From: JAHEJB01 sp041748175
GTDB taxonomy: Bacteria > Bacteroidota > Rhodothermia > Rhodothermales > Rubricoccaceae
Length of the DNA: 8,757 nt
Reading direction: 5' to 3'
Assembly (NCBI GenBank): GCA_041748175.1
Contig: JBGTDU010000150.1
Coordinates: 1-8,757, forward strand
Below are positions 1 through 6,928 of this stretch, piece after piece. Position numbers and translations under genes: made by a program. Position 1 is the stretch's first letter; every line of letters starts with the position of its first letter. Below the pieces are notes generated by a model. That model worked only from the letters and a program-made list of their open reading frames with translations. It made no database searches and was not told where the DNA came from.

Positions 1-1114
1 CGAATCGAAAATCGCCGTAGAGAAAGCCATCGCCGTTTTCGGGGTTGGATGACGCGCCGAGCCGACCCGTGTCGACCTGAAAAACATCGCCATCCGGTGT
101 CGAAACGTTGAGAATTGACAGGACGGCATACCGCAACGCCGCACCGGGAGGACCTTGCGCGATAACAAAATCTTCCGTCAGATCAACGGAAGTCCGTTGG
201 GGAGGCCCAACATAGGTGGCGACGGCTGTTGGCCACACGGCGCTCAAGAGACTCGGGTTACTCGGACTCAACGTCCTGGCGAAGCGGACGTACGCTCCCG
301 CGCCATCGTAAACCATAAGCGCATTGAATGGACTGAAGGTGGAGTTGGGCCTCCCGTCCACACCAACGACGTTCACAGGTCCAGAACGAACGGCGTACAA
401 GGTATTGTCGGCCAGGACAGCGACGCCAGTGAAAGAGGCATCGTCGTCGGAATATTGAGGGCCAGATTCTGCCTGGTAGACATCAGGAAGATCGAAACGC
501 GACTGCGAGCGGCTCCCGTCATCGAAGGGATGCCAGATAATATTCTCAAGGCGGGGAGCGCCGGAAGTCAATCCGGAGAGGCGATAGATCACAGCCAGGT
601 CGCAGCGTTCCGTCTCGCCGGGATAGCTCGTGCAATGTGCTCCGGCGACGGTCGTATCGCGGCGGGCTGCAACGTACAGGTTGAATCGGCGATCCTGGAC
701 GATCGCGGTGATGTCACGCAACGGCTGGGTGGGCTGGCCGGGCCATCCAATTTCGCTGATAAAGTTTTGCGGACGGCCAGCAAGGTCGAGGACATGCAGT
801 CCCTGCCTATCCGCGACGTAGATGAGTTCGTCATAGCCCACGTAAACGTCGATGGGCGCGTCGAATCCACCGAGCATACTCAAGGTGTAAAACGGGTTAA
901 GCGGGACGTACCCCACGTTGTCAACGAGGGTCGGGTCGATCTGCCCTTCGTCAAATATCTCGTCCGTGGTTTCGTCGGACTTGGATCCGAAGATGGCATC
1001 GCAGCCGGAGACGCTGAGCCAAATGGCCAGTAGGCAGATAGCCAATGGGCGAGTAGCCAGCAGGGTTGGGGCGGCGGTGGATTCGTGCGGCATGTTTGAG
1101 ATCGAGTCCTGCAT
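1..1114 (-). CDS. Beta-propeller-like lipoprotein, 3' end outside window
   Basis: The minus-strand frame is open from the ATG at 1114 to the left edge: 371 visible residues, no stop. The N-terminus is a lipoprotein signal. After a polar start, three Leu-Ala-rich segments (residues 19-33) lead to a lipobox Ser-Val-Ser-Gly-Cys with the acylated Cys at residue 38. The next residues are Asp-Ala, and an acidic linker follows. From about residue 84, short segments resemble NHL or other beta-propeller blades, for example IYVADRQGLHVLDLAG (98-113), then 131-151 and 228-245. Cys161 and Cys171 could form a disulfide-bonded loop. The start is supported by AGGAAG four bases... upstream (see RBS entry); Met8 is a weaker alternative. 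It follows the PorV-like gene after 59 bases and is probably co-transcribed with it. The lipoprotein call is firm. The propeller fold is inferred from local patterns, and the function is unknown. The long plus-strand ORF over this gene is an antisense shadow. Confidence 0.92.
   Translation of the reverse strand, partial: MQDSISNMPHESTAAPTLLATRPLAICLLAIWLSVSGCDAIFGSKSDETTDEIFDEGQIDPTLVDNVGYVPLNPFYTLSMLGGFDAPIDVYVGYDELIYVADRQGLHVLDLAGRPQNFISEIGWPGQPTQPLRDITAIVQDRRFNLYVAARRDTTVAGAHCTSYPGETERCDLAVIYRLSGLTSGAPRLENIIWHPFDDGSRSQSRFDLPDVYQAESGPQYSDDDASFTGVAVLADNTLYAVRSGPVNVVGVDGRPNSTFSPFNALMVYDGAGAYVRFARTLSPSNPSLLSAVWPTAVATYVGPPQRTSVDLTEDFVIAQGPPGAALRYAVLSILNVSTPDGDVFQVDTGRLGASSNPENGDGFLYGDFRF
1016..1060 (-). 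repeat. Three 15-bp in-frame repeats encoding the signal-peptide core
   Basis: Read on the minus strand, these 45 bases are three consecutive 15-bp units, each starting CTGGC or TTGGC. They encode Leu-Ala-Thr-Arg-Pro, Leu-Ala-Ile-Cys-Leu and Leu-Ala-Ile-Trp-Leu, residues 19-33 of the lipoprotein. The DNA uses the same words (TGGCTATCTG, TGGCCATTTGG) as the noncoding octamer arrays at 1122-1177 and 7366-7469, but in the opposite orientation. Here alternating 8- and 7-base steps give a 15-base period, which keeps the reading frame. A chance match from Leu/Ala-rich coding is possible, but codon choice follows the array words closely. Confidence 0.7.
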
Positions 1115-1131
1115 TTCTTCCTGGCTATCTG
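1035..1131 (-). promoter_or_regulatory. Possible hairpin around the lipoprotein start codon
   Basis: In the minus-strand transcript, CAGATAGCCA in the leader (1122-1131) is a perfect 10-base complement of TGGCTATCTG inside the signal-peptide codons (1035-1044). A G-U pair could extend it by one base toward the ribosome binding site. The loop would hold the Shine-Dalgarno site (1117-1122) and the ATG. Because both sides are repeats, other registers could pair as well. The complementarity is seen directly; any effect on translation is inferred. Confidence 0.4.
1117..1122 (-). promoter_or_regulatory. Shine-Dalgarno site of the terminal lipoprotein gene
   Basis: The minus strand reads AGGAAG here, with two further bases before the ATG at 1114. 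It is the most purine-rich stretch before any start in the window and decides for this start over Met8. Its first base is also the last base before the octamer array, so the site directly abuts the repeat. Confidence 0.6.
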
Positions 1132-1177
1132 GCTAATTGGCTACCTGCCCATGTGACAAGCTGCCTATCTGGCTCAA
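1122..1177. repeat. Degenerate octamer array, 7 units
   Basis: On the plus strand seven consecutive 8-base units keep one register: TGGCTATC, TGGCTAAT, TGGCTACC, TGCCCATG, TGACAAGC, TGCCTATC, TGGCTCAA. Consensus is about TGGCTATC. This matches the units of the clean array at 7366-7469 in the same orientation. The array fills nearly all of the gap between the PorV-like stop and the lipoprotein start. Its last unit overlaps the final codons of the PorV-like gene, and its first unit abuts the Shine-Dalgarno site. Confidence 0.75.
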
Positions 1178-2181
1178 TCAAGTCTAAGATTTATCCCCAC
1201 CCGATGCACCGCCCCGAGCCGTTCGAGCTTGTTGAACCCGTAATCAATCCGTAAGCCCGGACCGATTCCGGGGACGAGCAGCCCGGCACCGACGGACGGC
1301 AGGCTGGCTTCGTCCACGCCGAACCGGTAGCCCGCCCGCAGCGAGAGAAGGTTGTTCCATGTGTACTCTGCGCCGACGTTGTAGCGTTCGGCATTGTCGT
1401 TCGGGTTTGTGAGCTGCCCCGACAACACAAGGTCGTGTTGCCCGACGGCGAATGGGCGATAGCTCGCGCCGAGCATAAACGTGGTCGGGGGCTCGGCTCC
1501 ATCGAAAACAATCTCTGTTGCGGGGCCATCGATCGTCGTCCGTTCGATTGAACCAGACGGGATACTCTGAAAGCCGAAGTTGCGAATGGCGACGCCCAAC
1601 TGTACACCTGTGTCGCCGACCTTGTAGAACACGCCCATATCGAGGAGACCCGCCTGGGTGGTAACGCCTGCGACACCCTCGCGCACGTACTTGGCCGTGA
1701 CGCCGTACGAAAACAGATCAGTGAGCGCCTGGGCGACGGTGAGCCCTGCCGCGATATCGACGAGGCGGAACGTCTCGCCCGTCCCTTCCGGCCCGCTGAA
1801 CTCTGTTGTCACAGGCATGTCGCCGGAATCCAGTGCCTGAAGGCTAAGTCCCAAGGTAACGGGGCCCACCCGCGAGTAGCCCGCTACGTAATGCAGTGCG
1901 ACATCCGCGAAATACGCCGCGCTCGCAACGCCCACCTCCGTGCGACCGCCTTGCGCTGCAAGTGCGGGGTTCCAGAACAGCGCGCTCGCATCGTTGGCGT
2001 TTGACACCGCTGTTTCACCGAGCGCAGTTCCTCGCGGGTCGACGGGAATCTTCAGGAACTGAAAAGCCGAAGTACCCGCGCGATCCTCGCCGAATGCCGG
2101 GAGGATCTGGGCGGCCAGGTGCGTTGATGCGCCCAACACAAGGAGTACGATTAAGAGTGATGTCCGAATGTGCATGATCAT
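1174..2181 (-). CDS. PorV/PorQ-family outer-membrane beta-barrel protein
   Basis: This 335-residue protein starts with a Sec signal peptide (hydrophobic residues about 8-20, likely cleavage after Leu-Ala-Ala, before Gln25). The N-terminal hallmark of the PorV/PorQ (UPF0164-like) family follows at about 35-76: Gly-Thr-Ser-Ala-Phe-Gln-Phe-Leu, then Pro-Arg-Gly-Thr-Ala-Leu-Gly, then DASALFWNPALAA. The rest is alternating beta-strand sequence ending in a barrel-like strand (HRVGINLRLD). In characterised Bacteroidetes, PorV helps deliver T9SS cargo to the cell surface. Many paralogues exist, and a T9SS role here is inferred from the T9SS cargo gene in the same window. The first ATG was used; a second ATG lies two codons later and cannot be excluded, since neither has a clear ribosome binding site. 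The gene sits 75 bases after the TonB receptor gene, with an inverted repeat in between. Confidence 0.9.
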   Translation of the reverse strand: MIMHIRTSLLIVLLVLGASTHLAAQILPAFGEDRAGTSAFQFLKIPVDPRGTALGETAVSNANDASALFWNPALAAQGGRTEVGVASAAYFADVALHYVAGYSRVGPVTLGLSLQALDSGDMPVTTEFSGPEGTGETFRLVDIAAGLTVAQALTDLFSYGVTAKYVREGVAGVTTQAGLLDMGVFYKVGDTGVQLGVAIRNFGFQSIPSGSIERTTIDGPATEIVFDGAEPPTTFMLGASYRPFAVGQHDLVLSGQLTNPNDNAERYNVGAEYTWNNLLSLRAGYRFGVDEASLPSVGAGLLVPGIGPGLRIDYGFNKLERLGAVHRVGINLRLD

Positions 2182-2182
2182 T

Positions 2183-2246
2183 ATTGCGTACTTCGCATTG
2201 CGTATTTGTTGAGAGTATTTCCCTTACGTAATACGCGCTACGCAAT
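2183..2246. repeat. Imperfect inverted repeat built from ATTGCGTA
   Basis: Two 22-base arms, 2183-2204 and 2225-2246, are separated by a 20-base loop and match at 17 of 22 positions when one is reverse-complemented. Each arm holds two octamers 14 bases apart: ATTGCGTA twice on the left, TACGTAAT and TACGCAAT on the right. The element fills nearly the whole gap between the receptor stop and the PorV-like start. Its left arm lies two bases from the ATG at 2181. It could fold in RNA, but there is no T-tract typical of an intrinsic terminator, so an attenuating or mRNA-stabilising role is only possible. Confidence 0.65.
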
Positions 2247-2256
2247 AGGCGAAGGG

Positions 2257-5178
2257 TCAGAACTCGAAGGCGAGCCCCAACAAAATGTGACGCTGTGGAA
2301 GGAAGCGGGCCGGGTTCAGCGGCGGGATTCCAGACGTACCGGGATCTTCGTAGCGAGGGTCGCGCACGCCGGTGGCAACATCGTATTCGGGGTTGCCGCG
2401 AAACGTCGTGAAGTCCGTGCCCGGCTCGACGGCGGGATAGGCCGCGCCAGTGACCGGGTTGATGAGGACGCCGTTCTGCTGGTTGAAGAGGTTGGTGACC
2501 TCCAGGGAAAGGTTCAGGTCTTGCCCGGCCACGGCGATGGAGCGCTGGAACGTCATGTCGAACCACCACCACGCCTTGCCCACTTCCGAGAAGCGCTGCT
2601 GCCGGTCATCCACCGCAGTGTAGATGGGCCGCCAGTCGCGCTCGCCCGTGAACGGATTTACCTCGTTGTCGATGAACTCGACGGGCGTATAACGCTGCCC
2701 GCTGCGGAACGTCGACGCGACGTAGACGCGGAACCTGTTGAGGCCGGGCACGCCGAACAGCGATCGCGGGCGGTCGTACGTAAATATGGTCGAGGCCTTG
2801 ATGTCGAGCGGACGATCCCACGCCAGCGGCGTCTCGAACGTATTGTCGATGTTGCCGTCCTGAATGAGCTGTTGCAACGCCTCGTTGTTGGTCGAGGACA
2901 GCCCCGTGGCCCGCGAGTAACTCATGTTGATGTTGCCCCTGAACCAATCGCCGATCCGCTTGATATAGCTCACCTCGATTCCGCGAACGCGGGCGAAATC
3001 GCCGTTGATGCGCAGTGCGCGTGTCGTTTCACGACCGGTTCCATCCGGAACGGAAACGCTCGCCACCGTAATAAAATCGAACTTGTCTCGCCAGAATGCG
3101 GTCAACGACAGCGCGTCATCCGACGTGATCTGATTCCGGAAACCCAGCTCGTAGCTGATATCGACCTCGGGGTTCAGGTTCGGATTCCCGAGATCCCCAA
3201 AGAACGAGCGGTCCTGATAAAACGGGTCGAGGTTCGTGTAAAGGAACGTCGGATGCGGGAGGCGCGTCGAGTGCCCGTAGTTGAAAAACAACACCTGGTT
3301 CTCGCGGATGGGGAATGAAACCCGCACCTTTGGAAGGAGCCGCGCTTTCCATCGAAGACCGAGCAAACTCACCGATTCGTTCTGATAGGCTTCACGGATG
3401 ACTGCGGGGATCGTGAACGAGCTGTCGGCCACGAGATCGTCGACGTAGCTGCCCGGCGCCCAGAACTCGCTGCGCAGGCCGATGTTGGCAATGAGGCCGC
3501 GATAACGGAACTGGTTCTGGAGGTAAAGGGCCAGGCGTCGTGGCTTGACGCGCCACACGTCGCTGGCCTCGCCCAACCGGTTGGACTGCGTTGTATCGCC
3601 TTCTGCGGTAATGATGGGCGCACCGATCCAGGGCCGGATGATGTCGATCCACTGGTAGTCGTTGAGCTTTACGTCGAACCCGCCGGTAAACTCATACCCG
3701 TGGTTTTCGGTGAAGCGCGTGTAAGAGCCCTTCAGGACCACCTCCTCGGCGAAGTGGTCGTGCCAGCGCGTCGCAATTCCACCGTTATTGAAGAGGCCGG
3801 GACCGGGAAGCACAAACAGGATATTGGGGTTGATGGGATTGCCATCTGCATCCACAAACAGGGAGCCCGGATACTCGACGATGCTCTCGGGATCGAGCTC
3901 GGCGTCCACGTTGTCGGGCCGCCAGTCGAGGCCGTTGGCATCCGCCCGGAGGTGGGTGAACAGGCGGCTTAGCTGCACCTCGTAGAACGACTGGTTGTTG
4001 AGCACGTGCGTCCACTTGAGGTAGGCGATGTTGTTGTCGTGCGCGTACGTGTTGCCGTTGTCAGGCTGGAGAGAGAACGCATACTGGTAGCCCGGGCTGA
4101 TGACGTCATCGTTGCCGGTAACCTGCAACATCCGAGTATTCTGGTTGACGGTCAGCGAGCGCTGGTAGCTCGCCTGCACTTTCATGCCCGGGCGCGGAAG
4201 CCACGTCAGTTTCCCGAGGCCGCTCCACCGGTTATCGGTTCGTGGAATCAAAGACGTTCCGTCGAGAAGCGACGTGCGGACTTGGTCCGGCGTCGAGGTG
4301 AAGCGGGTGAACTCATCGGAGAAACGTGCCTGTCCGCTGAGGAAAAAGCGCAGCACGCCGGGAAGGATGGGGCCCGAGAACGTGCCTTCGTAGACTTCTT
4401 CGTTCCAGGTGCTCTGCCAGTCGGAGTTGAACCCGAGGCCATCCCGCTTGTGCGCGAACGAACCGTGGAATTGATCGGTGCCGTCGCGCGTGGACACCTG
4501 AACGACGCCCGATGTCGCGTCGCCGAGGTTCGCTCCAACCCCGCCCGTCGTCACCTCAACTTCGCGGAAGGCATTGGCACCAAGATCCAGCCCGAAGCCT
4601 GTCCCGGATAACGGATCTTTCGCCGACACGCCGTCCACGATGAAGCCGGTTTCCTCGGCGCGACCTCCTCGGATGTAAAGTCCCGTAGGATCCTGGATGA
4701 CGCCAGCCTGCGAGGCAACGATGGCCTGGACTTCGCGCACCGGCGCGGCCTCGATATCCCGCCGGTCGATGACATGCGAACTGGACGACTGCTCCACATC
4801 AACCAGCGGTCGTTCGCCCACGATGATAACCTCTCCGCCCGTCTGCAAAACGGCTTCGGCGATGTCGATATCGAGCGTGGTTGTCTGGCCGTTTCGGACG
4901 GCGATGCCTGTGTATTGCTTGGTCTCGAACCCCACATAGGAAGCCTGCACCGTGTATTCCCCATCGCGAAGCCCGTCAATCGCATACCTGCCGTCGAGGT
5001 CGGTGGCTGCGCCCTGCGAGGTGCCCAGGATCAGGATGTTCACGCCGGGAAGCGACTCCCCCGTGTTTGCATCGGTGACCGCTCCCGCCAGGCGGCCTTG
5101 CGCAATCGCACCCGTGGCAAGCACGACGCTCGACAACAAGAGAAGCACAAGTGTGGCGAGTCGGCGGACGGAAATCAT
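2257..5178 (-). CDS. TonB-dependent receptor with carboxypeptidase-regulatory-like N-terminus
   Basis: A complete 973-residue outer-membrane receptor. Residues 1-26 are a Sec signal peptide, with likely cleavage before Gln27. Residues about 28-110 form a carboxypeptidase-regulatory-like domain: GAVTDANTGESLPGVNI, then Asp-Leu-Asp-Gly-Arg-Tyr and Tyr-Val-Gly-Phe-Glu. EVIIVGERP at about 116-124 may serve as the TonB box region. The plug follows at about 125-235, with YIRGGRAEETGFIVDGV (168-184) and SGVVQVSTRDGTDQFHGS (223-240). The remainder is a 22-strand-type barrel with many aromatic strand ends, finishing in HILLGLAFEF; a terminal Phe is usual for BAM-inserted barrels. The length is normal for the family. 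Such receptors import large ligands using TonB energy, but the ligand cannot be read from sequence. No SusD-like partner is visible; the lipoprotein ending 7 bases upstream is a candidate accessory protein and may be translationally coupled. Confidence 0.97.
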   Translation of the reverse strand: MISVRRLATLVLLLLSSVVLATGAIAQGRLAGAVTDANTGESLPGVNILILGTSQGAATDLDGRYAIDGLRDGEYTVQASYVGFETKQYTGIAVRNGQTTTLDIDIAEAVLQTGGEVIIVGERPLVDVEQSSSSHVIDRRDIEAAPVREVQAIVASQAGVIQDPTGLYIRGGRAEETGFIVDGVSAKDPLSGTGFGLDLGANAFREVEVTTGGVGANLGDATSGVVQVSTRDGTDQFHGSFAHKRDGLGFNSDWQSTWNEEVYEGTFSGPILPGVLRFFLSGQARFSDEFTRFTSTPDQVRTSLLDGTSLIPRTDNRWSGLGKLTWLPRPGMKVQASYQRSLTVNQNTRMLQVTGNDDVISPGYQYAFSLQPDNGNTYAHDNNIAYLKWTHVLNNQSFYEVQLSRLFTHLRADANGLDWRPDNVDAELDPESIVEYPGSLFVDADGNPINPNILFVLPGPGLFNNGGIATRWHDHFAEEVVLKGSYTRFTENHGYEFTGGFDVKLNDYQWIDIIRPWIGAPIITAEGDTTQSNRLGEASDVWRVKPRRLALYLQNQFRYRGLIANIGLRSEFWAPGSYVDDLVADSSFTIPAVIREAYQNESVSLLGLRWKARLLPKVRVSFPIRENQVLFFNYGHSTRLPHPTFLYTNLDPFYQDRSFFGDLGNPNLNPEVDISYELGFRNQITSDDALSLTAFWRDKFDFITVASVSVPDGTGRETTRALRINGDFARVRGIEVSYIKRIGDWFRGNINMSYSRATGLSSTNNEALQQLIQDGNIDNTFETPLAWDRPLDIKASTIFTYDRPRSLFGVPGLNRFRVYVASTFRSGQRYTPVEFIDNEVNPFTGERDWRPIYTAVDDRQQRFSEVGKAWWWFDMTFQRSIAVAGQDLNLSLEVTNLFNQQNGVLINPVTGAAYPAVEPGTDFTTFRGNPEYDVATGVRDPRYEDPGTSGIPPLNPARFLPQRHILLGLAFEF

Positions 5179-5185
5179 AATCGGG

Positions 5186-6928
5186 TTATCGGGAGAAATT
5201 CAGTCCGGCGAGGAACACGCCAAGCGCATCATAGACATCCGGCGCGCCCGGCGAGACAGGCGCGAAGAGAAGCTCGCCCGTCGCGGTGTTGACGAGCGGC
5301 AGCGCAAAGAGTCCAACCCGCCGATCATCACTGATCGAAGCGATGACGTCCGTGCCTTCCCAGTTCACTCCGTTCAGCGGATCAATGAACTGGATGCGCC
5401 CGAGTGGTATATCGCCCGGCCCGACCTCGTAGGGCAACGCCGAGGGGATCGGTGCCAGGGAGATCATTTCGAGCGTCGGCAGGCTGAGGGACGTTCCGGG
5501 AACGAGATCAACGGCTTCGAGCAGCGATCCCGTGAGAATCCGAAGGCTCGTGCTTCCCGGTGGCAGTTCGACCAGATCTTCCAGGGGGAGGATGTTGATC
5601 GCCGCGTTCGCCGTGTTCTCCTCGTCGTCGCCGGTCAGCGGGAGCGTGACGGGGACATGGACGAACAGCGTTCCGCCCTGATCGAAGAACAGGTCCATCA
5701 CGGAGGCCGCAAGTGGGAGATTGTTACCGCGGATCCGATTCGTAGCGCGATTGGAAACCCAGTAGATGTTCTTCCAGAGCGCCAACGTCTGCCTGAGGGT
5801 CGGGTCGGGCGACGTCGGCAATGCGTCCGAGTATTGCGGGTTCGAATCGATCTGGGGCGTCTCCGAGAGATCCCATTCATCGAACACTGACGTCCCATAG
5901 CGCTGAAGCGTTTCGCGCGCGACGGGCATCACGAAAACGTCGGCCACCGTTCGGAAGTCGTTGACCAGGAGCACGTCGCTCGTCACCCGGTTCACGAAGA
6001 AGCTGTCCTCCTCATCGCGAGGGAAGCGAATGGTCGTGCTCGTCGTATCTGTCTGGTCGGCGGCGCGCAGATAAACCACGTTCTCGGCCCCAAGCCGAAG
6101 TCCTGGAACAACGATCTCGCTGGTCTGGAACCCCCGCCCCAGAAACACGCGTGCGCCGGTTTCACCATTCGCGCGCGGATCCTCGGCAACAAAGGTTGCA
6201 AAATCTATGTCCGCCGGAAGGCGGGTATAGGTTGAAAGCGAATCGTTGAAGGCGATCTCGATGGCGGCGAGATCTGTGGCACCGTCGGGGTCGGATGCAA
6301 CCCAGGCGAAAGAGAACACAGGCCATGTCACCTCAGGTGGCGCCTCGGTATCCACGATTCGAAACTCGGGCGGCGAGTTGCGGATGGGAAAGATCGTCCG
6401 CGCGGGTGTCGGATCGATAAGGCCCTCATTGTCTACGGCACGGACTTCAACCACAACGGCGGCGGTAGACGCGCCCGGCGGAATGGGAAGCAGGATGGTG
6501 GTGTCTCTCGAAACCGTGGAGGTCCACCCTTCCTCATCCCCTATGCTGCCGAGCAGGCTCTCGTCGTAGAACCGGAAGTCGTAGGACGCCACGAAGCCGT
6601 CCGGGTCCGTGCCAGACCAGTTGACCTCCACCGTGCTGATGAGCGTCCCATCCCCCAGCGTCTCCCGCAAATCCGCTACGCGAACGGATAGCTCCGTCTC
6701 CGGGAGCCGGTTGTCCGCCGCCTGGCCCGCAATGCCGCTGTCGCAAGCGGAAAGGGCCAGGTAGGCGGATAACGCCAGGTAGGCAGATAGGGAGATGGCC
6801 AGGTTGGGGCGCACTCGGGCCAGGTGGGTGGGTAAGGCCGGGTGGGCAGATAGGCAAATGGCCAGGTAGGAGCGCTCTCGAGCCAGGTAGGCAGTGAACG
6901 AGATAGCCAGTTTGGGAAATGAATTCAC
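5186..6928 (-). CDS. Large lipoprotein with Fn3/cadherin-like domains
   Basis: This 580-residue protein is read from a GTG that overlaps the upstream TGA by four bases (GTGA). The lipobox Leu-Ser-Ala-Cys puts the acylated Cys at residue 62, unusually far in. An in-frame GTG at 6814 (residue 39) would give a normal signal peptide of about 23 residues, and I cannot decide between them. Residues 14-34 and 35-55 are diverged copies of one another. After the Cys, two beta-sandwich domains follow: about 78-182 with SGTDPDG at 105-111, and about 187-302 with ASDPDG at 211-216. The C-terminal part (about 310-580) starts with Ser-Asp-Val-Leu-Leu-Val-Asn-Asp and has a buried segment FFDQGGTLFVHVP near 414-426. 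This could be a Rossmann-like (GATase1-type) fold, which is a guess. Function is unknown. Position next to the TonB receptor suggests a surface or periplasmic accessory protein. Confidence 0.85.
   Translation of the reverse strand: MNSFPKLAISFTAYLARERSYLAICLSAHPALPTHLARVRPNLAISLSAYLALSAYLALSACDSGIAGQAADNRLPETELSVRVADLRETLGDGTLISTVEVNWSGTDPDGFVASYDFRFYDESLLGSIGDEEGWTSTVSRDTTILLPIPPGASTAAVVVEVRAVDNEGLIDPTPARTIFPIRNSPPEFRIVDTEAPPEVTWPVFSFAWVASDPDGATDLAAIEIAFNDSLSTYTRLPADIDFATFVAEDPRANGETGARVFLGRGFQTSEIVVPGLRLGAENVVYLRAADQTDTTSTTIRFPRDEEDSFFVNRVTSDVLLVNDFRTVADVFVMPVARETLQRYGTSVFDEWDLSETPQIDSNPQYSDALPTSPDPTLRQTLALWKNIYWVSNRATNRIRGNNLPLAASVMDLFFDQGGTLFVHVPVTLPLTGDDEENTANAAINILPLEDLVELPPGSTSLRILTGSLLEAVDLVPGTSLSLPTLEMISLAPIPSALPYEVGPGDIPLGRIQFIDPLNGVNWEGTDVIASISDDRRVGLFALPLVNTATGELLFAPVSPGAPDVYDALGVFLAGLNFSR
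6743..6912 (-). repeat. Degenerate octamer-derived repeats in lipoprotein signal-peptide codons
   Basis: Read on the minus strand, this stretch repeats CTGGC(C/T), CTATCTGCC and CTACCTGG many times. Leu-Ala pairs occur at residues 7, 15, 22, 36, 43, 51 and 57 of the lipoprotein. The words match the octamer arrays at 7366-7469 and 1122-1177 in inverted orientation. On top of this, a 63-base unit is duplicated: residues 14-34 and 35-55 share about 12 of 21 positions, including Leu-Ala-Arg-x-Arg and Leu-Ala-Ile-x-Leu-Ser-Ala. The phasing is looser than in the noncoding arrays. Confidence 0.7.

Noticed and set aside
155..1033. Plus-strand ORF of 292 residues
   Set aside because: It is antisense to the lipoprotein gene at 1-1114, which has a lipobox, a Shine-Dalgarno site and sensible protein composition. 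The plus frame has no signal, domain or ribosome binding site.
2183..2246. Rho-independent terminator after the TonB receptor gene
   Set aside because: The stem is imperfect with a 20-base loop, is not GC-rich throughout, and is followed by no T-tract on the minus strand.
2170..3318. Plus-strand ORF of 382 residues
   Set aside because: It is antisense to the 3' part of the TonB receptor. Its Arg/Val/Glu-rich composition is typical of a complement-frame ORF in GC-rich DNA.
4952..5890. Plus-strand ORF of 312 residues
   Set aside because: It straddles the junction between the lipoprotein and receptor genes on the opposite strand and has no recognisable features.
5186..6928. SusD-like partner of the receptor
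   Set aside because: The protein has beta-sandwich domains and no helical TPR-type SusD sequence, so the receptor is not called SusC on this basis.
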